From: C00003060 sp964440795
GTDB taxonomy: Bacteria > Desulfobacterota > Desulfobacteria > Desulfobacterales > C00003060
Direction of reading: 5' to 3'
NCBI GenBank assembly: GCA_964440795.1
Contig: CAYTTQ010000026.1
Coordinates: 1-31,448 of the forward strand
Length of the DNA: 31,448 nucleotides
How positions within the stretch are numbered: position 1 is the first letter of the stretch; every line of letters begins with the position of its first letter. Of this stretch, positions 23,591 through 31,448 are shown in pieces. The translations under genes and the position numbers were made by a program. The notes below the pieces were generated by a model that saw nothing but the letters and a program-made list of their open reading frames with translations, had not been told where the DNA came from and ran no database searches.

Positions 23591-24121
23591 CTATCCTATG
23601 GAAATGCCGACCTCGTCTCTGCCGGCATGTTCCTGGAGGTATACGTTAATCATCATGTTGTGGATCGTTTCGATGTATTTCCCCACATAGTTGGCCTGGA
23701 TGGGCAATTCTCGGTGTCCTCGGTCCACAAGGACGGCCAATTCGATACGGTCCGGCCGGCCGAAGTCGATGAGCGCATCCATGGCGGCCCGAACGGTGCG
23801 CCCGGTAAATAGGACGTCGTCCACCAGGACGACCTGTTTTTGATCCAGCGAGAACGGGATTTGGGTTTGCTGTACAACCGGTTGGTGCCCGATGCGGGTC
23901 CAATCGTCTCGATAGAGGGTGATATCGAGGTCTCCCCGGGGGATTTCCGTTCCGTCGACTTTTCGGATCCGTTCCGCAATTCGATCCGCCAGAAAAACCC
24001 CCCCTGTCCAGATGCCGATGAGGACAAGATTCTTTGCTCCCCTGTGTGTTTCCAAGAGTTCGTGGGTCATCCGGTTTAAGATCCGGCTGATGTCGGAGGC
24101 CTGTAAAATGACTTGTTCCAT
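23591..24121 (-). CDS. pyrR: PyrR, pyrimidine regulator and uracil phosphoribosyltransferase
   Basis: A 176-aa phosphoribosyltransferase of the PyrR type. The PRPP-binding loop VVLVDDVLFTGRTV is at 97-110, and TLYRDDWTRIG at 68-78 is the family signature. In Bacillus PyrR attenuates pyr operons by binding RNA. Outside Firmicutes it may act only as the enzyme. No pyr biosynthesis gene is nearby and I see no PyrR-binding loop in this window. It follows the FmdB-type gene by 40 bases and is probably in one transcript with it. Confidence 0.95.
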   Translation of the reverse strand: MEQVILQASDISRILNRMTHELLETHRGAKNLVLIGIWTGGVFLADRIAERIRKVDGTEIPRGDLDITLYRDDWTRIGHQPVVQQTQIPFSLDQKQVVLVDDVLFTGRTVRAAMDALIDFGRPDRIELAVLVDRGHRELPIQANYVGKYIETIHNMMINVYLQEHAGRDEVGISIG

Positions 24122-24161
24122 TGGGTGCCGCTACTTTCTCAACGGATAAACTTCGTTGTCG

Positions 24162-24650
24162 TCAAAGGTCGTACAGGGTTTCATCACGGTGCGGTTTGGC
24201 CTTTCTGGCTTTCGCCCCTTTTTTGCCTTCAAAAATAAAGGGTTCCTCCTGCTCGATCAAATCGCCCATTTCCGCCTCCACTTGCTCGGGGTCCTCGCCG
24301 GCTTCCATGCGTCGAAGGGCTTCTTCCATGCTCGGTCCCAAGGAAGCGCCCGTCGCATCCGTAAACTTTCGCATCAGCTGGGCGGCTTGGCGGGGATCGT
24401 CTTCATTGATCCCGTCGGCTTCCCTGGCCAACAAGTTCATGGCCTTTTCCATTTTTGATTCGTCTATGGGAAGGTCGTCTGAATCTCCTTCCTCTCGTTC
24501 TCCAGAGATACCGGCGAAGGCCGACATTTGTCGTTTGAGGGATTTCTTTTTGCATTTTGGACAACGGGGCCGCTTGGACGTGTTTACGGTTTTGGAAAAA
24601 AAATTGAAAATGGTATTGCAGTCCTCACAATAAAACTCGTAAACGGGCAT
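24162..24650 (-). CDS. FmdB-family zinc-ribbon protein
   Basis: A 162-aa protein with an N-terminal FmdB-type zinc ribbon: Cys8/Cys11 (YCEDC) and Cys30/Cys33 (CPKC). These are the four zinc ligands. The remaining residues are Asp/Glu-rich and helical with a Lys-rich end; the tail is longer than in short FmdB proteins. The role is unknown; FmdB was named as a regulator of formamidase genes, but most members are uncharacterised. The ATG at 24650 has GGAGGGGGGAAG upstream. A longer frame to 24680 is not supported. Confidence 0.85.
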   Translation of the reverse strand: MPVYEFYCEDCNTIFNFFSKTVNTSKRPRCPKCKKKSLKRQMSAFAGISGEREEGDSDDLPIDESKMEKAMNLLAREADGINEDDPRQAAQLMRKFTDATGASLGPSMEEALRRMEAGEDPEQVEAEMGDLIEQEEPFIFEGKKGAKARKAKPHRDETLYDL

Positions 24651-24812
24651 TTTGCTTTCTTCCCCCCTCCGTTCTATCAAAAGACTGAAGCTATGTGTTC
24701 TTTATTTTTACGACGCCATCAGTTTTGGCCGACCAAATCCCGGACTTGGGCTTTGCAAATGACCGCATAAGTATAAATTTAAACCTCATCCGGGGTCAAG
24801 CTATTTGGATCT

Positions 24813-24880
24813 TCCTAAATCCACCGCTTGCCGAGTTTTTATTATAACATCTTTCAGTTCTTTTGGCGGTGGGTTTAGGA
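24813..24880 (-). repeat. Repeat family B, copy 3, within an inverted repeat at the nadE stop
   Basis: On the minus strand this 68-base unit starts TCCTAAACCCACCGC (24866-24880) and ends with the family B end GCGGTGGATTTAGGA (24813-24827). The two arms pair over 15 bases with one G-U wobble. The nadE stop codon TAA (24875-24877) lies in the first arm. Only the last 25 bases match copies 1 and 2; the left part differs. Confidence 0.75.
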
Positions 24881-26542
24881 TGGGTGCTGTTGCCATGCGT
24901 ATTTTCGGGCGATGGGATAGCGTCGTCCATACCCGAATGATTTGGTCGTAACCTTAAGTGTGGGGGGGGATTGGTATCTTTTGTACTCGTTGCGATCGAT
25001 CCGGGCAATGGTCTCTAAAACCACTGCGGGGGCCGGGCCCATGGACGCGATGGTGTCGGGATCCAGATTCTTTTCGATGTAGGCCTGAGATATCTTGTCC
25101 AGCACAGGATACGGCGGCAGGTCGTCCGAGTCGGCTTGACCGGGAATTAATTCCGCCGAGGGTTCCTTATCCAAAATGGGCTGAGGGATGATCGTGCCCA
25201 TGGCGTTAATTTCTTGGGCCAGTTCGTAAACCAGGGTCTTGGGCACGTCGGCGATTACAGCCAATGCACCGACCATATCGCCGTAAAGGGTACAATACCC
25301 CACGGCGAGTTCGGACTTGTTCCCGGTAGCAAGAACCAATGCCCCCCGGCTATTGGAAAGGGCCATCAGGATGACCCCCCGCAGGCGCGCTTGAATGTTT
25401 TGTCCGGTAACGGTCGTCTTGATGTCTCCCAGCAGGGGGACCATCTCGCCGAGAGACGCCTCGAACATCTTGTTTATCGGGATTCGGAGGAGTTCAATGT
25501 CCAGATTGGTGGCCAGTGTTTCAGTATCGTGCCCGGTTTGAGCGGAGGTAAACGGTGACGGCATAAACACCCCGGTCACATTCTTCTTACCCAAGGCCTT
25601 TACGGCGACGGCGGCCGTAAGGGCGGAGTCAATACCGCCGCTCAAACCGATCAGGACCTTTGAAAACCCGCATTTTTGGACATAATCCCGGGTGCCCATG
25701 ATCAAGGCCTTGAGGACGGTGGCGGTAACTGAATCACTGACGGCGTGAATGGTTCCTTTTTGACTGTCTGTGTGGAAAAAGATCAGATCTTCTTCGAAAT
25801 CCCGGGCGCGGGCTACCATTTCGCCTGCCGAATTGAAGGCCATACTCACCCCGTCAAACAAGAGACTGTCGTTGCCACCGGTTTGATTGACATAGAGCAA
25901 CGGGACGGCGTGCTTTTTGGCCAATTGACTCAACATGTCATGTTTGGCCGGTCCTTTTCCCATCCAGTAAGGAGACGAGGATATGTTGATGATGAGATCC
26001 GCACCCCGCTCGACAACCTCCGCCACCGGATCCACGGGATACCGTCTGCGAGCAAAAACGTCTTTGGGGTACAGGTCTTCGTCGTTCCAGACGTCTTCGC
26101 AGATGGTCAGCCCGAGTTTGTGTCCCCGGTATTCAAAGGGGCCGATGGCCTGCCCGGGTTTGAAATACCGGTGTTCATCGAACACATCGTAATTAGGCAG
26201 GAGGCGTTTGTGAACCTGATACAAGATGCGACCGTTTTCAAAAAGGACGGCCGAGTTATGTAGGGCGTTTTCTCCATCGCTTGGGTTTTTATCGACAAAC
26301 CCGCAAATGACGGCGATATCATTGATGTTACCGATTACCTCATGTAGGTGTCGGATGTTTTCATCCACAAAGTCGGCTCGGTCCAAGAGATCCATGGGGG
26401 GATATCCGGAAATAATCAGTTCCGAAAAGACGATTAAGTCACACTGTTCATCCTTCGCCCGGTCGACCATGGTCCGCATCTTGTCCACGTTTTCGGCAAA
26501 AGCCCCGATCGTCGGATTGGTCTGTGCCAAGGCAATCTTCAT
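24875..26542 (-). CDS. nadE: Glutamine-dependent NAD+ synthetase
   Basis: NadE makes NAD from deamido-NAD, ATP and glutamine. The protein has 555 aa and two domains. The N-terminal nitrilase-type amidase has catalytic Glu41 (FSELIISGYP), Lys112 (VHKRLLPNYD) and Cys148 (LTICEDVW). The synthetase has the P-loop SGGIDS at 301-306 and ends in a normal C-terminus (YPIARKYAWQQHPS). The ATG at 26542 has GGAGA upstream; the frame reaches 26599 without a better signal. The stop codon lies in an arm of an inverted repeat. It is the last minus gene before the divergent ugd operon. Confidence 0.96.
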   Translation of the reverse strand: MKIALAQTNPTIGAFAENVDKMRTMVDRAKDEQCDLIVFSELIISGYPPMDLLDRADFVDENIRHLHEVIGNINDIAVICGFVDKNPSDGENALHNSAVLFENGRILYQVHKRLLPNYDVFDEHRYFKPGQAIGPFEYRGHKLGLTICEDVWNDEDLYPKDVFARRRYPVDPVAEVVERGADLIINISSSPYWMGKGPAKHDMLSQLAKKHAVPLLYVNQTGGNDSLLFDGVSMAFNSAGEMVARARDFEEDLIFFHTDSQKGTIHAVSDSVTATVLKALIMGTRDYVQKCGFSKVLIGLSGGIDSALTAAVAVKALGKKNVTGVFMPSPFTSAQTGHDTETLATNLDIELLRIPINKMFEASLGEMVPLLGDIKTTVTGQNIQARLRGVILMALSNSRGALVLATGNKSELAVGYCTLYGDMVGALAVIADVPKTLVYELAQEINAMGTIIPQPILDKEPSAELIPGQADSDDLPPYPVLDKISQAYIEKNLDPDTIASMGPAPAVVLETIARIDRNEYKRYQSPPTLKVTTKSFGYGRRYPIARKYAWQQHPS

Positions 26543-26597
26543 GTCTCTGTTCTCCGCTTTTTGAACCCCGCTTGAGTGGATTCGATCACTAACCAGC

Positions 26598-26653
26598 AAC
26601 CCGGAACCCGGAACCCGGAACCTCTGAACCCGGAACCTCTGAACCCTTTAACC
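26598..26653 (+). repeat. Short tandem repeats of the AACCCGG/AACCTCTG type, copy 1
   Basis: Units AACCCGG (several), AACCTCTG, AACCCGG, AACCTCTG then AACCC run for about 56 bases in the nadE-ugd space. A related array in the opposite orientation lies at 31272-31303, past the end of the same operon. Confidence 0.8.
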
Positions 26654-26730
26654 CGATCGTTTACCACAAAACGCGATCGTAAGACAAGGATTTGGGGCGA
26701 TCCCGAGCCCGTCTGTGGCCCTACTTGATA

Positions 26731-26759
26731 TTGACAAACCGGGGAAAGGGGGCTAATGT
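26731..26759 (+). promoter_or_regulatory. Candidate promoter of the ugd operon
   Basis: TTGACA (26731-26736), a 17-base spacer and TAATGT (26754-26759). Transcription would start near 26766, about 27 bases before the ugd ATG. It could drive ugd to rlmB. Confidence 0.55.
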
Positions 26760-26792
26760 CTATGATCGACTTTTTGCCATAAGGGGTTTTTT

Positions 26793-28097
26793 ATGAATAT
26801 TTGCATAGTTGGAGTCGGGTATGTGGGGCTGGTTACGGCAGCCTGTTTCTCTGAATTCGGACTCCGCGTCAGCTGTGTCGATAATGACGAGTCAAAGATC
26901 AACATGCTTAAGGACGGAAAGATCCCCATTTTCGAGCCGGGGCTGACCGAGCTTATTCACAAGAATGCAAGCCACGGGCGAATCACTTTTACCACGGATA
27001 TTGAGGAGGGGGTCAAGCAGGCGCTGGTGGTGTTTATCGCCGTCGGTACGCCGCCGGATGATGAGGGGCGGGCGAACCTGACATACGTGGAAGAGGTTGC
27101 CGCGTCCCTGGGCAGAACGATGAACGGATATAAGGTGATTGTGACCAAAAGCACCGTTCCGGTGGGCACGGGTCGGTTGATAGAGCGGATTATCCGTGAG
27201 AATCTGCCCGGCCCGTGTAGCTTCGATGTTGCCTCCAATCCGGAATTTTTGAGAGAAGGCTCGGCGATAGAAGACTTTATGCGTCCGAATCGGGTGGTTA
27301 TCGGTGCGCAGAGCGAGCACGCCGTGGCCATTCTCAAGGACCTCTATAATCCCTTGTACTTGATCGAAACGCCGTTTGTGATCACCGATATTGCCACGGC
27401 GGAGATGATCAAATACGCATCCAATGCCTTTTTGGCGACCAAGATATCGTTTATCAATGAAATGGCCAGTATCTGTGATCGTGTCGGGGCCAATGTGCAT
27501 ACGGTGGCCAAAGGGATGGGGTTGGACAAGCGCATCGGCCCCAAGTTCCTTCATGCCGGCCCGGGATACGGGGGATCGTGTTTTCCGAAGGATACCCGGG
27601 CCATCAGTCAAATTGCGCACGCCCATGGATACGATTTCAAGATTGTGAATGCCGTGATCGCCGTCAACGAAGCACGTCCCAAAGAAATGGTGGCCAAGAT
27701 TGTTTCCGCCCTCCACGGTTCCGTCGAAGGCAAAAGACTCGGGTTTCTCGGATTGACGTTCAAGCCGAATACCGACGACATGCGTGAGTCCCCTGTGATA
27801 CCGATTATCAAGTCCTTGCAGGATCAAGGGGCTGACGTGCAGGCGTACGATCCCGCCGGAATGGACCATGCGAAGGTATATTTGGATAATATCGATTTCA
27901 AAAAGGACTTGTACGCCGCCGCCATGGGCGTGGACGGGCTGGTTCTGGCCACCGAGTGGAATCCGTTTCGGAATATCGATTGGAAGACGGTAAAGGAGTT
28001 GGTGAAGCAACCCGTTGTCATTGATTTGAGAAACGTCTATGAACCGGAAAGGGTGCGGGCCAATGGTTTCAGTTATACCAGTGTGGGGCGGTCCTAG
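26793..28097 (+). CDS. ugd: UDP-glucose 6-dehydrogenase
   Basis: Ugd oxidises UDP-glucose twice with NAD to UDP-glucuronate, a precursor for surface polysaccharides. The protein has 434 aa. The N-terminal Rossmann motif GVGYVG is at 7-12, followed by the family stretch TKSTVPVGTG. Catalytic Cys at about 263 lies in GPGYGGSCFPKDT. The C-terminal UDP-binding domain (about 315-434) includes LTFKPNTDDMRESP. AAGGGG precedes the ATG. It is the first gene of a plus-strand operon with no other sugar gene, so its polysaccharide partners are elsewhere. Confidence 0.96.
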   Translation: MNICIVGVGYVGLVTAACFSEFGLRVSCVDNDESKINMLKDGKIPIFEPGLTELIHKNASHGRITFTTDIEEGVKQALVVFIAVGTPPDDEGRANLTYVEEVAASLGRTMNGYKVIVTKSTVPVGTGRLIERIIRENLPGPCSFDVASNPEFLREGSAIEDFMRPNRVVIGAQSEHAVAILKDLYNPLYLIETPFVITDIATAEMIKYASNAFLATKISFINEMASICDRVGANVHTVAKGMGLDKRIGPKFLHAGPGYGGSCFPKDTRAISQIAHAHGYDFKIVNAVIAVNEARPKEMVAKIVSALHGSVEGKRLGFLGLTFKPNTDDMRESPVIPIIKSLQDQGADVQAYDPAGMDHAKVYLDNIDFKKDLYAAAMGVDGLVLATEWNPFRNIDWKTVKELVKQPVVIDLRNVYEPERVRANGFSYTSVGRS

Positions 28098-28151
28098 CGT
28101 GTAAGCCACCGAACTCGCCGTTTCGGCATTTCAGATTCGAATCGACCTCCC

Positions 28152-28691
28152 ATGCGGATATCTATGAGCAGTCCCCACGTACCTCAACCTGCCAAATTGA
28201 TCGTCGGTGCATTTATGTCCGACAGGGCCATTCTTGGTGATGTGCTCGCTCCGATGCTGGAAACCCTGGGCCCGATCGACATGGTGAGCGTCTGGCTTCC
28301 TTTTGACAAAACGGACTATTATGCGGCGGAAATGGGATCGCCGCTTTTTCGACGGTTGGTCTGTTTTCAGGAACTGATCGGCCAGGACGCCTTGGCGGAT
28401 GTCAAGTTGTTTACAAATCGGATTGAAAGCCGGTTTTCACGCGCGGGGAAACGAATGGTGAACGTGGATCCCGGATATCTGTTACCGGAGCGATTTGTGC
28501 TCGCTACGGGAAAAAACTATGCCCATCGAATTTTTCTGAGGGACGGCATCTATGCGGATCTCACTCTAATCTACCGGGACGGCCGGTTTTGCAGTCTGGA
28601 GTGGACCTATCCGGATTACGCCGGTGAGGAGATCCAAAGTTTTTTAAAATCGGCTAGAAATCGGTACCTCTTTGAACTAAAGAGGTTTTGA
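28152..28691 (+). CDS. DUF4416 family protein
   Basis: A 179-aa protein that I assign to DUF4416, found mainly in sulfate reducers and relatives. The pattern PAKLIVGAFMSD near the start, then DYYAAEMGSPLFRRLVCF, VNVDPGYL and later GRFCSLEWTYPDY fits that family. No catalytic motif is obvious and there is no membrane segment. The start could be 28152 or 28164. It sits 54 bases after ugd and 12 before yicC, a conserved neighbourhood, which suggests an RNA-related or cell-surface role. The function is not known. Confidence 0.8.
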   Translation: MRISMSSPHVPQPAKLIVGAFMSDRAILGDVLAPMLETLGPIDMVSVWLPFDKTDYYAAEMGSPLFRRLVCFQELIGQDALADVKLFTNRIESRFSRAGKRMVNVDPGYLLPERFVLATGKNYAHRIFLRDGIYADLTLIYRDGRFCSLEWTYPDYAGEEIQSFLKSARNRYLFELKRF

Positions 28692-28703
28692 GACAGGAGA
28701 CAT

Positions 28704-29585
28704 ATGATTAAGAGCATGACCGCCTTCGGCAGGGCGGAACAAAGAGTCAATGGGTACACATACACTGTCGAGATGCGTGGTGTAAATAAGCGGTATTGTG
28801 AGATCGTGGTCCGCATGCCGGCCGAGTTGTTATCCCTTGAAGACATGGTCAAAAAAATGATTGGTGCTCAGATCTCAAGAGGCCGGGTGGAGGTGACGGT
28901 AAAGCAGCAGGCCGACTTGTCGGTCACCCCTCACGTCAGGGTCAATTTCCCCTTGGCCAAGTCCTACTACACCGCCCTGTGTCAACTGGATGAGGCCTTG
29001 GGTACGGACGAGGGAGTGCGGTTGGATACGGTACTCGGGATGGACAAGATCGTGGTCCCCTCGGAGCCTGAACCGGACCTACAAAAGGCGCAGGAAGTCC
29101 TTTCTTCGTGCATTCGTGAGGGGTTGGAGCAAATCGAGACCATGCGGGTTCGGGAGGGGAAGCGCATCTACGAAGATTTCCAGCACCGATTGGCTCTGGT
29201 GGAAAAGGAGATGTGGGCACTCAAAGAATTGGCCCCGTCTGTGTTTGTAGACTATCGAGATAAACTGGCGGACCGGATCGATCGGCTCACCGAGGGGCGG
29301 GTTGAGCTGGACGCCAATCGATTGGCCCAGGAGGCGGCGTTTATGGCGGACAAGAGTGACATTACGGAAGAAATCGTGCGGACGGAAAGTCATCTGGCGC
29401 AATTTCGAACGATGATTGACACGGGTGGGTCGGTGGGGCGGACCCTTGACTTTCTCTTGCAGGAATTAAACCGGGAAGTCAACACGATCGGATCGAAAGC
29501 GGGAGATGCGAACCTTTCGCAGAAAGTGGTCGGGATAAAGAGCGAATTGGAAAAGATCAGAGAACAGGTGCAAAACATCGAATGA
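28704..29585 (+). CDS. yicC: YicC-family endoribonuclease
   Basis: YicC is a conserved RNA-binding and endoribonuclease protein family linked to small-RNA decay in E. coli. The protein has 293 aa. The start MIKSMTAFGRAE is the family signature. The C-terminal part (about 210-293) contains the DUF1732 signature SHLAQFRTMIDTGG and then LDFLLQELNREVNTIGSKA. CAGGAGA precedes the ATG. It belongs to the operon with remA-like and gmk, the same order as in Firmicutes. Confidence 0.95.
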   Translation: MIKSMTAFGRAEQRVNGYTYTVEMRGVNKRYCEIVVRMPAELLSLEDMVKKMIGAQISRGRVEVTVKQQADLSVTPHVRVNFPLAKSYYTALCQLDEALGTDEGVRLDTVLGMDKIVVPSEPEPDLQKAQEVLSSCIREGLEQIETMRVREGKRIYEDFQHRLALVEKEMWALKELAPSVFVDYRDKLADRIDRLTEGRVELDANRLAQEAAFMADKSDITEEIVRTESHLAQFRTMIDTGGSVGRTLDFLLQELNREVNTIGSKAGDANLSQKVVGIKSELEKIREQVQNIE

Positions 29586-29630
29586 TCCTTCCGACGAACT
29601 TAGCCGGGCACATAGGATGGGGGCTGTGAT

Positions 29631-29909
29631 ATGGATCGGACCTTATTAAACATTGGATTCGGTAATACCGTAGCCGCCGAGCGAGTGGTGGCCATCGTGA
29701 CCCCCGGTTCAGCACCGATGAAACGGCTCAAAGAAGACGCCAAAGAGGGACACCGGTTGATTGACGCCACCCAGGGCCGCCGCACGCGGTCTATTGTCAT
29801 TACGGACAGCAACCATGTGATCCTGTCGGCTATCCAGGCGGAAACTATCTCCCAACGCTTTGTTACAGGGTTTGAATTTCGGGAGGATAGTAGGAAGGCC
29901 AACAAGTAG
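29631..29909 (+). CDS. RemA-like DUF370 protein
   Basis: A 92-aa member of DUF370. In Bacillus RemA is a DNA-binding activator of biofilm matrix genes. The motif LLNIGFGNTVAAERVVAIV at 5-23 and SRKANK-type basic end match. No helix-turn-helix is seen; RemA binds DNA as a ring. The role in Gram-negatives is not settled. It lies between yicC and gmk, a placement conserved across distant bacteria. Confidence 0.92.
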   Translation: MDRTLLNIGFGNTVAAERVVAIVTPGSAPMKRLKEDAKEGHRLIDATQGRRTRSIVITDSNHVILSAIQAETISQRFVTGFEFREDSRKANK

Positions 29910-29939
29910 AATGGTCCGTGTCGGTTGGGATTATGATGA

Positions 29940-30530
29940 ATGACTGCTTCCGGTAATAAGGATGGTAAAACAGGACGTCTCATCGTTGTTTCCGGGCCTT
30001 CCGGTGCCGGGAAGTCGACACTCATCAGCCGGGTTTTGGCCCGGAGGCCGGATCTGGCCTATGCGGTTTCCGTTACCACACGGCCGAGGCGGGGACAAGA
30101 GCGTAACGGGGTCGACTATCATTTCGTGAGCCAGGAGGCATTTCGAGAAAAAATTCGCACGGGAGAGTTGGCGGAATGGGCCAAAGTGCATGGCCATTAT
30201 TATGGGACTTGCGCACGGTTTATCGAGGCCCGGAGAAGAAATGGCACCGACGTGGTTTTAGATGTGGATACGCAAGGTGCCCAGAGTCTGTTGTCCAGGT
30301 ATACGGATGCGATCTCAATCTTTGTGAGCCCCCCGACGATGGACGCGCTTCAGGAGCGGCTTGTTTCCAGGCGGACGGAGACGCGGGAGGCCATCGACAT
30401 ACGCCTGGAAAATGCCCGAGAAGAAATGAAGCAAATGAACCGGTATACGCACGTTCTGGTGAACGACGATGTGGAACGGGCGGTGTCTGAGTTTTTGGGC
30501 GTCTTGAACGAAACCGGGATCCATGGGTGA
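29940..30530 (+). CDS. gmk: Guanylate kinase
   Basis: Gmk phosphorylates GMP to GDP. The protein has 196 aa. The P-loop GPSGAGKST is at 19-27. GMP-binding residues appear in SVTTRPRRGQERNGVDYHFV (47-66). The end of the gene overlaps rlmB by eight bases. Spacing to the remA-like gene is 30 bases. rpoZ, which often follows gmk, is absent here. Confidence 0.96.
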   Translation: MTASGNKDGKTGRLIVVSGPSGAGKSTLISRVLARRPDLAYAVSVTTRPRRGQERNGVDYHFVSQEAFREKIRTGELAEWAKVHGHYYGTCARFIEARRRNGTDVVLDVDTQGAQSLLSRYTDAISIFVSPPTMDALQERLVSRRTETREAIDIRLENAREEMKQMNRYTHVLVNDDVERAVSEFLGVLNETGIHG

Positions 30531-31266
30531 ACTCCTTTTCGGTGTGCATCCCGTTTATGAAGCCCTGGTTGCCCAGCGCCGGCGCGTGGACAAGGTCTAT
30601 ATTTCCGACCGCCGAAAAGACCGGGGTTGGAAACGATTGTCATCGCTGGCGGCCCGGCGGGGGGTGCCGGTTGAGCACGTAAAAGGCGGAGCCTTTAAGG
30701 CCGAGCTAAAGGATGTGGTCCACCAGGGGGTGGCCGCCCAGGTCGGGGGGTTACCTACGACGGATATGGCGACGTTCTTGGCTCACCGGGAATGTGACCG
30801 AACGACACCCGTGGTGCTGGCCCTGGATGGCATTGTGGATCCCCAAAATCTGGGGTCTCTAATTCGATCGGCCAAGGCAATGGGCGTTCCCGCCGTGATT
30901 CTCCCCAAGGTGCGGTGTGCCCCTTTATCGGCTGCCACGTCTAAGGCATCCGCTGGCGCCATGGAGCAGATGCGTTTTGTGCGGGTGTCCAACATGGTTT
31001 CCGCTCTTCAAGCGTTCAAGAAGCAGGGATACTGGATTGTAGGCGCTACCGCTCGTGCCGGGTTGGCCATAGACGAAGCGGATCTGTTCCTTCCGCTGGT
31101 CTTGGTGGTCGGTGGTGAAGAGAAAGGCATCCGTCCGTTGGTGTCCAAGACTTGCGATTTCTTGGTATCGATTCCCCAGGCGGGAGAAGTGGATTCTTTG
31201 AATGCCGCCGTTGCCGGGGCTATCGTCATGTATGAGGTGATGCGTCAAAAGCGAGAAAGTGAGTAA
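30523..31266 (+). CDS. rlmB: 23S rRNA (guanosine-2'-O-)-methyltransferase RlmB (TrmH/SpoU family)
   Basis: RlmB methylates G2251 of 23S rRNA in E. coli. The protein has 247 aa. The N-terminal substrate-binding domain (about 1-80) is followed by the SPOUT knot. Motif 1 is near LALDGIVDPQNLGSLIRSA (about 100-118). Motif 2 includes LVLVVGGEEKGIRPL (about 192-206). Motif 3 is DSLNAAVAGAIVMYEV (about 225-240). The starting ATG overlaps the gmk stop by eight bases. A tRNA methylase of the same family is less likely. Confidence 0.93.
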   Translation: MGELLFGVHPVYEALVAQRRRVDKVYISDRRKDRGWKRLSSLAARRGVPVEHVKGGAFKAELKDVVHQGVAAQVGGLPTTDMATFLAHRECDRTTPVVLALDGIVDPQNLGSLIRSAKAMGVPAVILPKVRCAPLSAATSKASAGAMEQMRFVRVSNMVSALQAFKKQGYWIVGATARAGLAIDEADLFLPLVLVVGGEEKGIRPLVSKTCDFLVSIPQAGEVDSLNAAVAGAIVMYEVMRQKRESE

Positions 31267-31448
31267 AAGAAGAGGTTCTGGGTTCAAAGGTTCAGGGTTC
31301 AAGGTGAAACGGCGCAGATGAGCCCACAGCTAAAAGCTAACCGACAACTGACAACTCGGATGAAACCCAAAAAAGGATCCTTTTAATCCTATGAATGCTG
31401 TCAAATTATTCTTTTTTTATTTGTGTCCGACCGTGTGTGCTTGCCGCG
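31267..31448. other. Window end after the ugd-rlmB operon
   Basis: These 182 bases contain the second AACCC-type repeat (31272-31303, reverse orientation), short internal repeats (AGCTAAAAGCTA; ACAACTGACAAC), and a 14-base palindrome AAAAGGATCCTTTT (31372-31385) that has no loop, so I do not call it a terminator. No gene starts before the end. Confidence 0.5.

Noticed and set aside
25745..26263. A 172-codon plus-strand frame opposite nadE
   Set aside because: It is antisense to the nadE amidase and linker, and lacks independent support.
26892..28109. A 405-codon open frame on the minus strand opposite ugd
   Set aside because: It is the mirror of a clear UDP-glucose dehydrogenase with conserved motifs. 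The antisense frame is His/Arg/Gly-rich, has no family match I can see, and no start signal.
31372..31385. AAAAGGATCCTTTT as a terminator of the rlmB operon
   Set aside because: A perfect palindrome with no loop and a short stem; it cannot form a proper terminator hairpin as it stands.

Overview
The window is most likely from a sulfate-reducing member of the Desulfobacterota. The best single piece of evidence is a complete DsrC (23090-23407, minus) with both C-terminal arm cysteines, the sulfur carrier of dissimilatory sulfite reduction. LptD, a full Tol-Pal set and two lipoproteins show a Gram-negative envelope. The sequence is chromosomal housekeeping DNA. I see no phage, insertion sequence, CRISPR array, rRNA or tRNA. 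A run of exactly 100 N (22657-22756) shows that this is a draft scaffold.

Layout. 1-1936: an HDOD signalling protein and an unrecognised 267-aa protein, both minus. 2260-5197: lptD overlapping a specialised NusG-like antiterminator, plus. 5261-12755: a long minus block reading tolQ-tolR-tolA-tolB-pal-cpoB-ruvC-ruvA-ruvB. 12756-13307: a 552-base intergenic region with candidate promoters. 13308-17693: a plus run of HD-domain phosphohydrolase, holB, ricT and metG. 17694-19582: a minus diguanylate cyclase coupled to a MinD-like ATPase, followed by a candidate small RNA. 19826-20800: two divergent YjbQ-family paralogues. 21081-22577: def (plus), a YkgJ-type Cys-cluster protein and a cold-shock protein (both minus). 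After the N gap come a candidate small RNA, dsrC, pyrR, an FmdB-type zinc-ribbon protein and nadE, all minus. 26793-31266: a plus operon of ugd, DUF4416, yicC, remA-like, gmk and rlmB.

How the genes work together. Tol-Pal with CpoB couples outer-membrane constriction to division, and LptD inserts LPS. RuvABC resolves Holliday junctions. HolB, RicT and MetG form a conserved information-processing neighbourhood. GGDEF/MinD and HDOD are regulatory. Gmk, RemA-like, YicC and RlmB are RNA and nucleotide functions.

The least explained material is intergenic. A 28-base element (family A) occurs three times in the same orientation, once containing the stop codon of the minD-like gene. A second element (family B) occurs three times, once supplying the last 30 codons of holB and once forming an inverted repeat over the nadE stop codon. 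Two promoter-plus-terminator units without a gene look like small RNAs. No clearly new multi-gene system is evident. These repeats and RNA candidates are the best leads.
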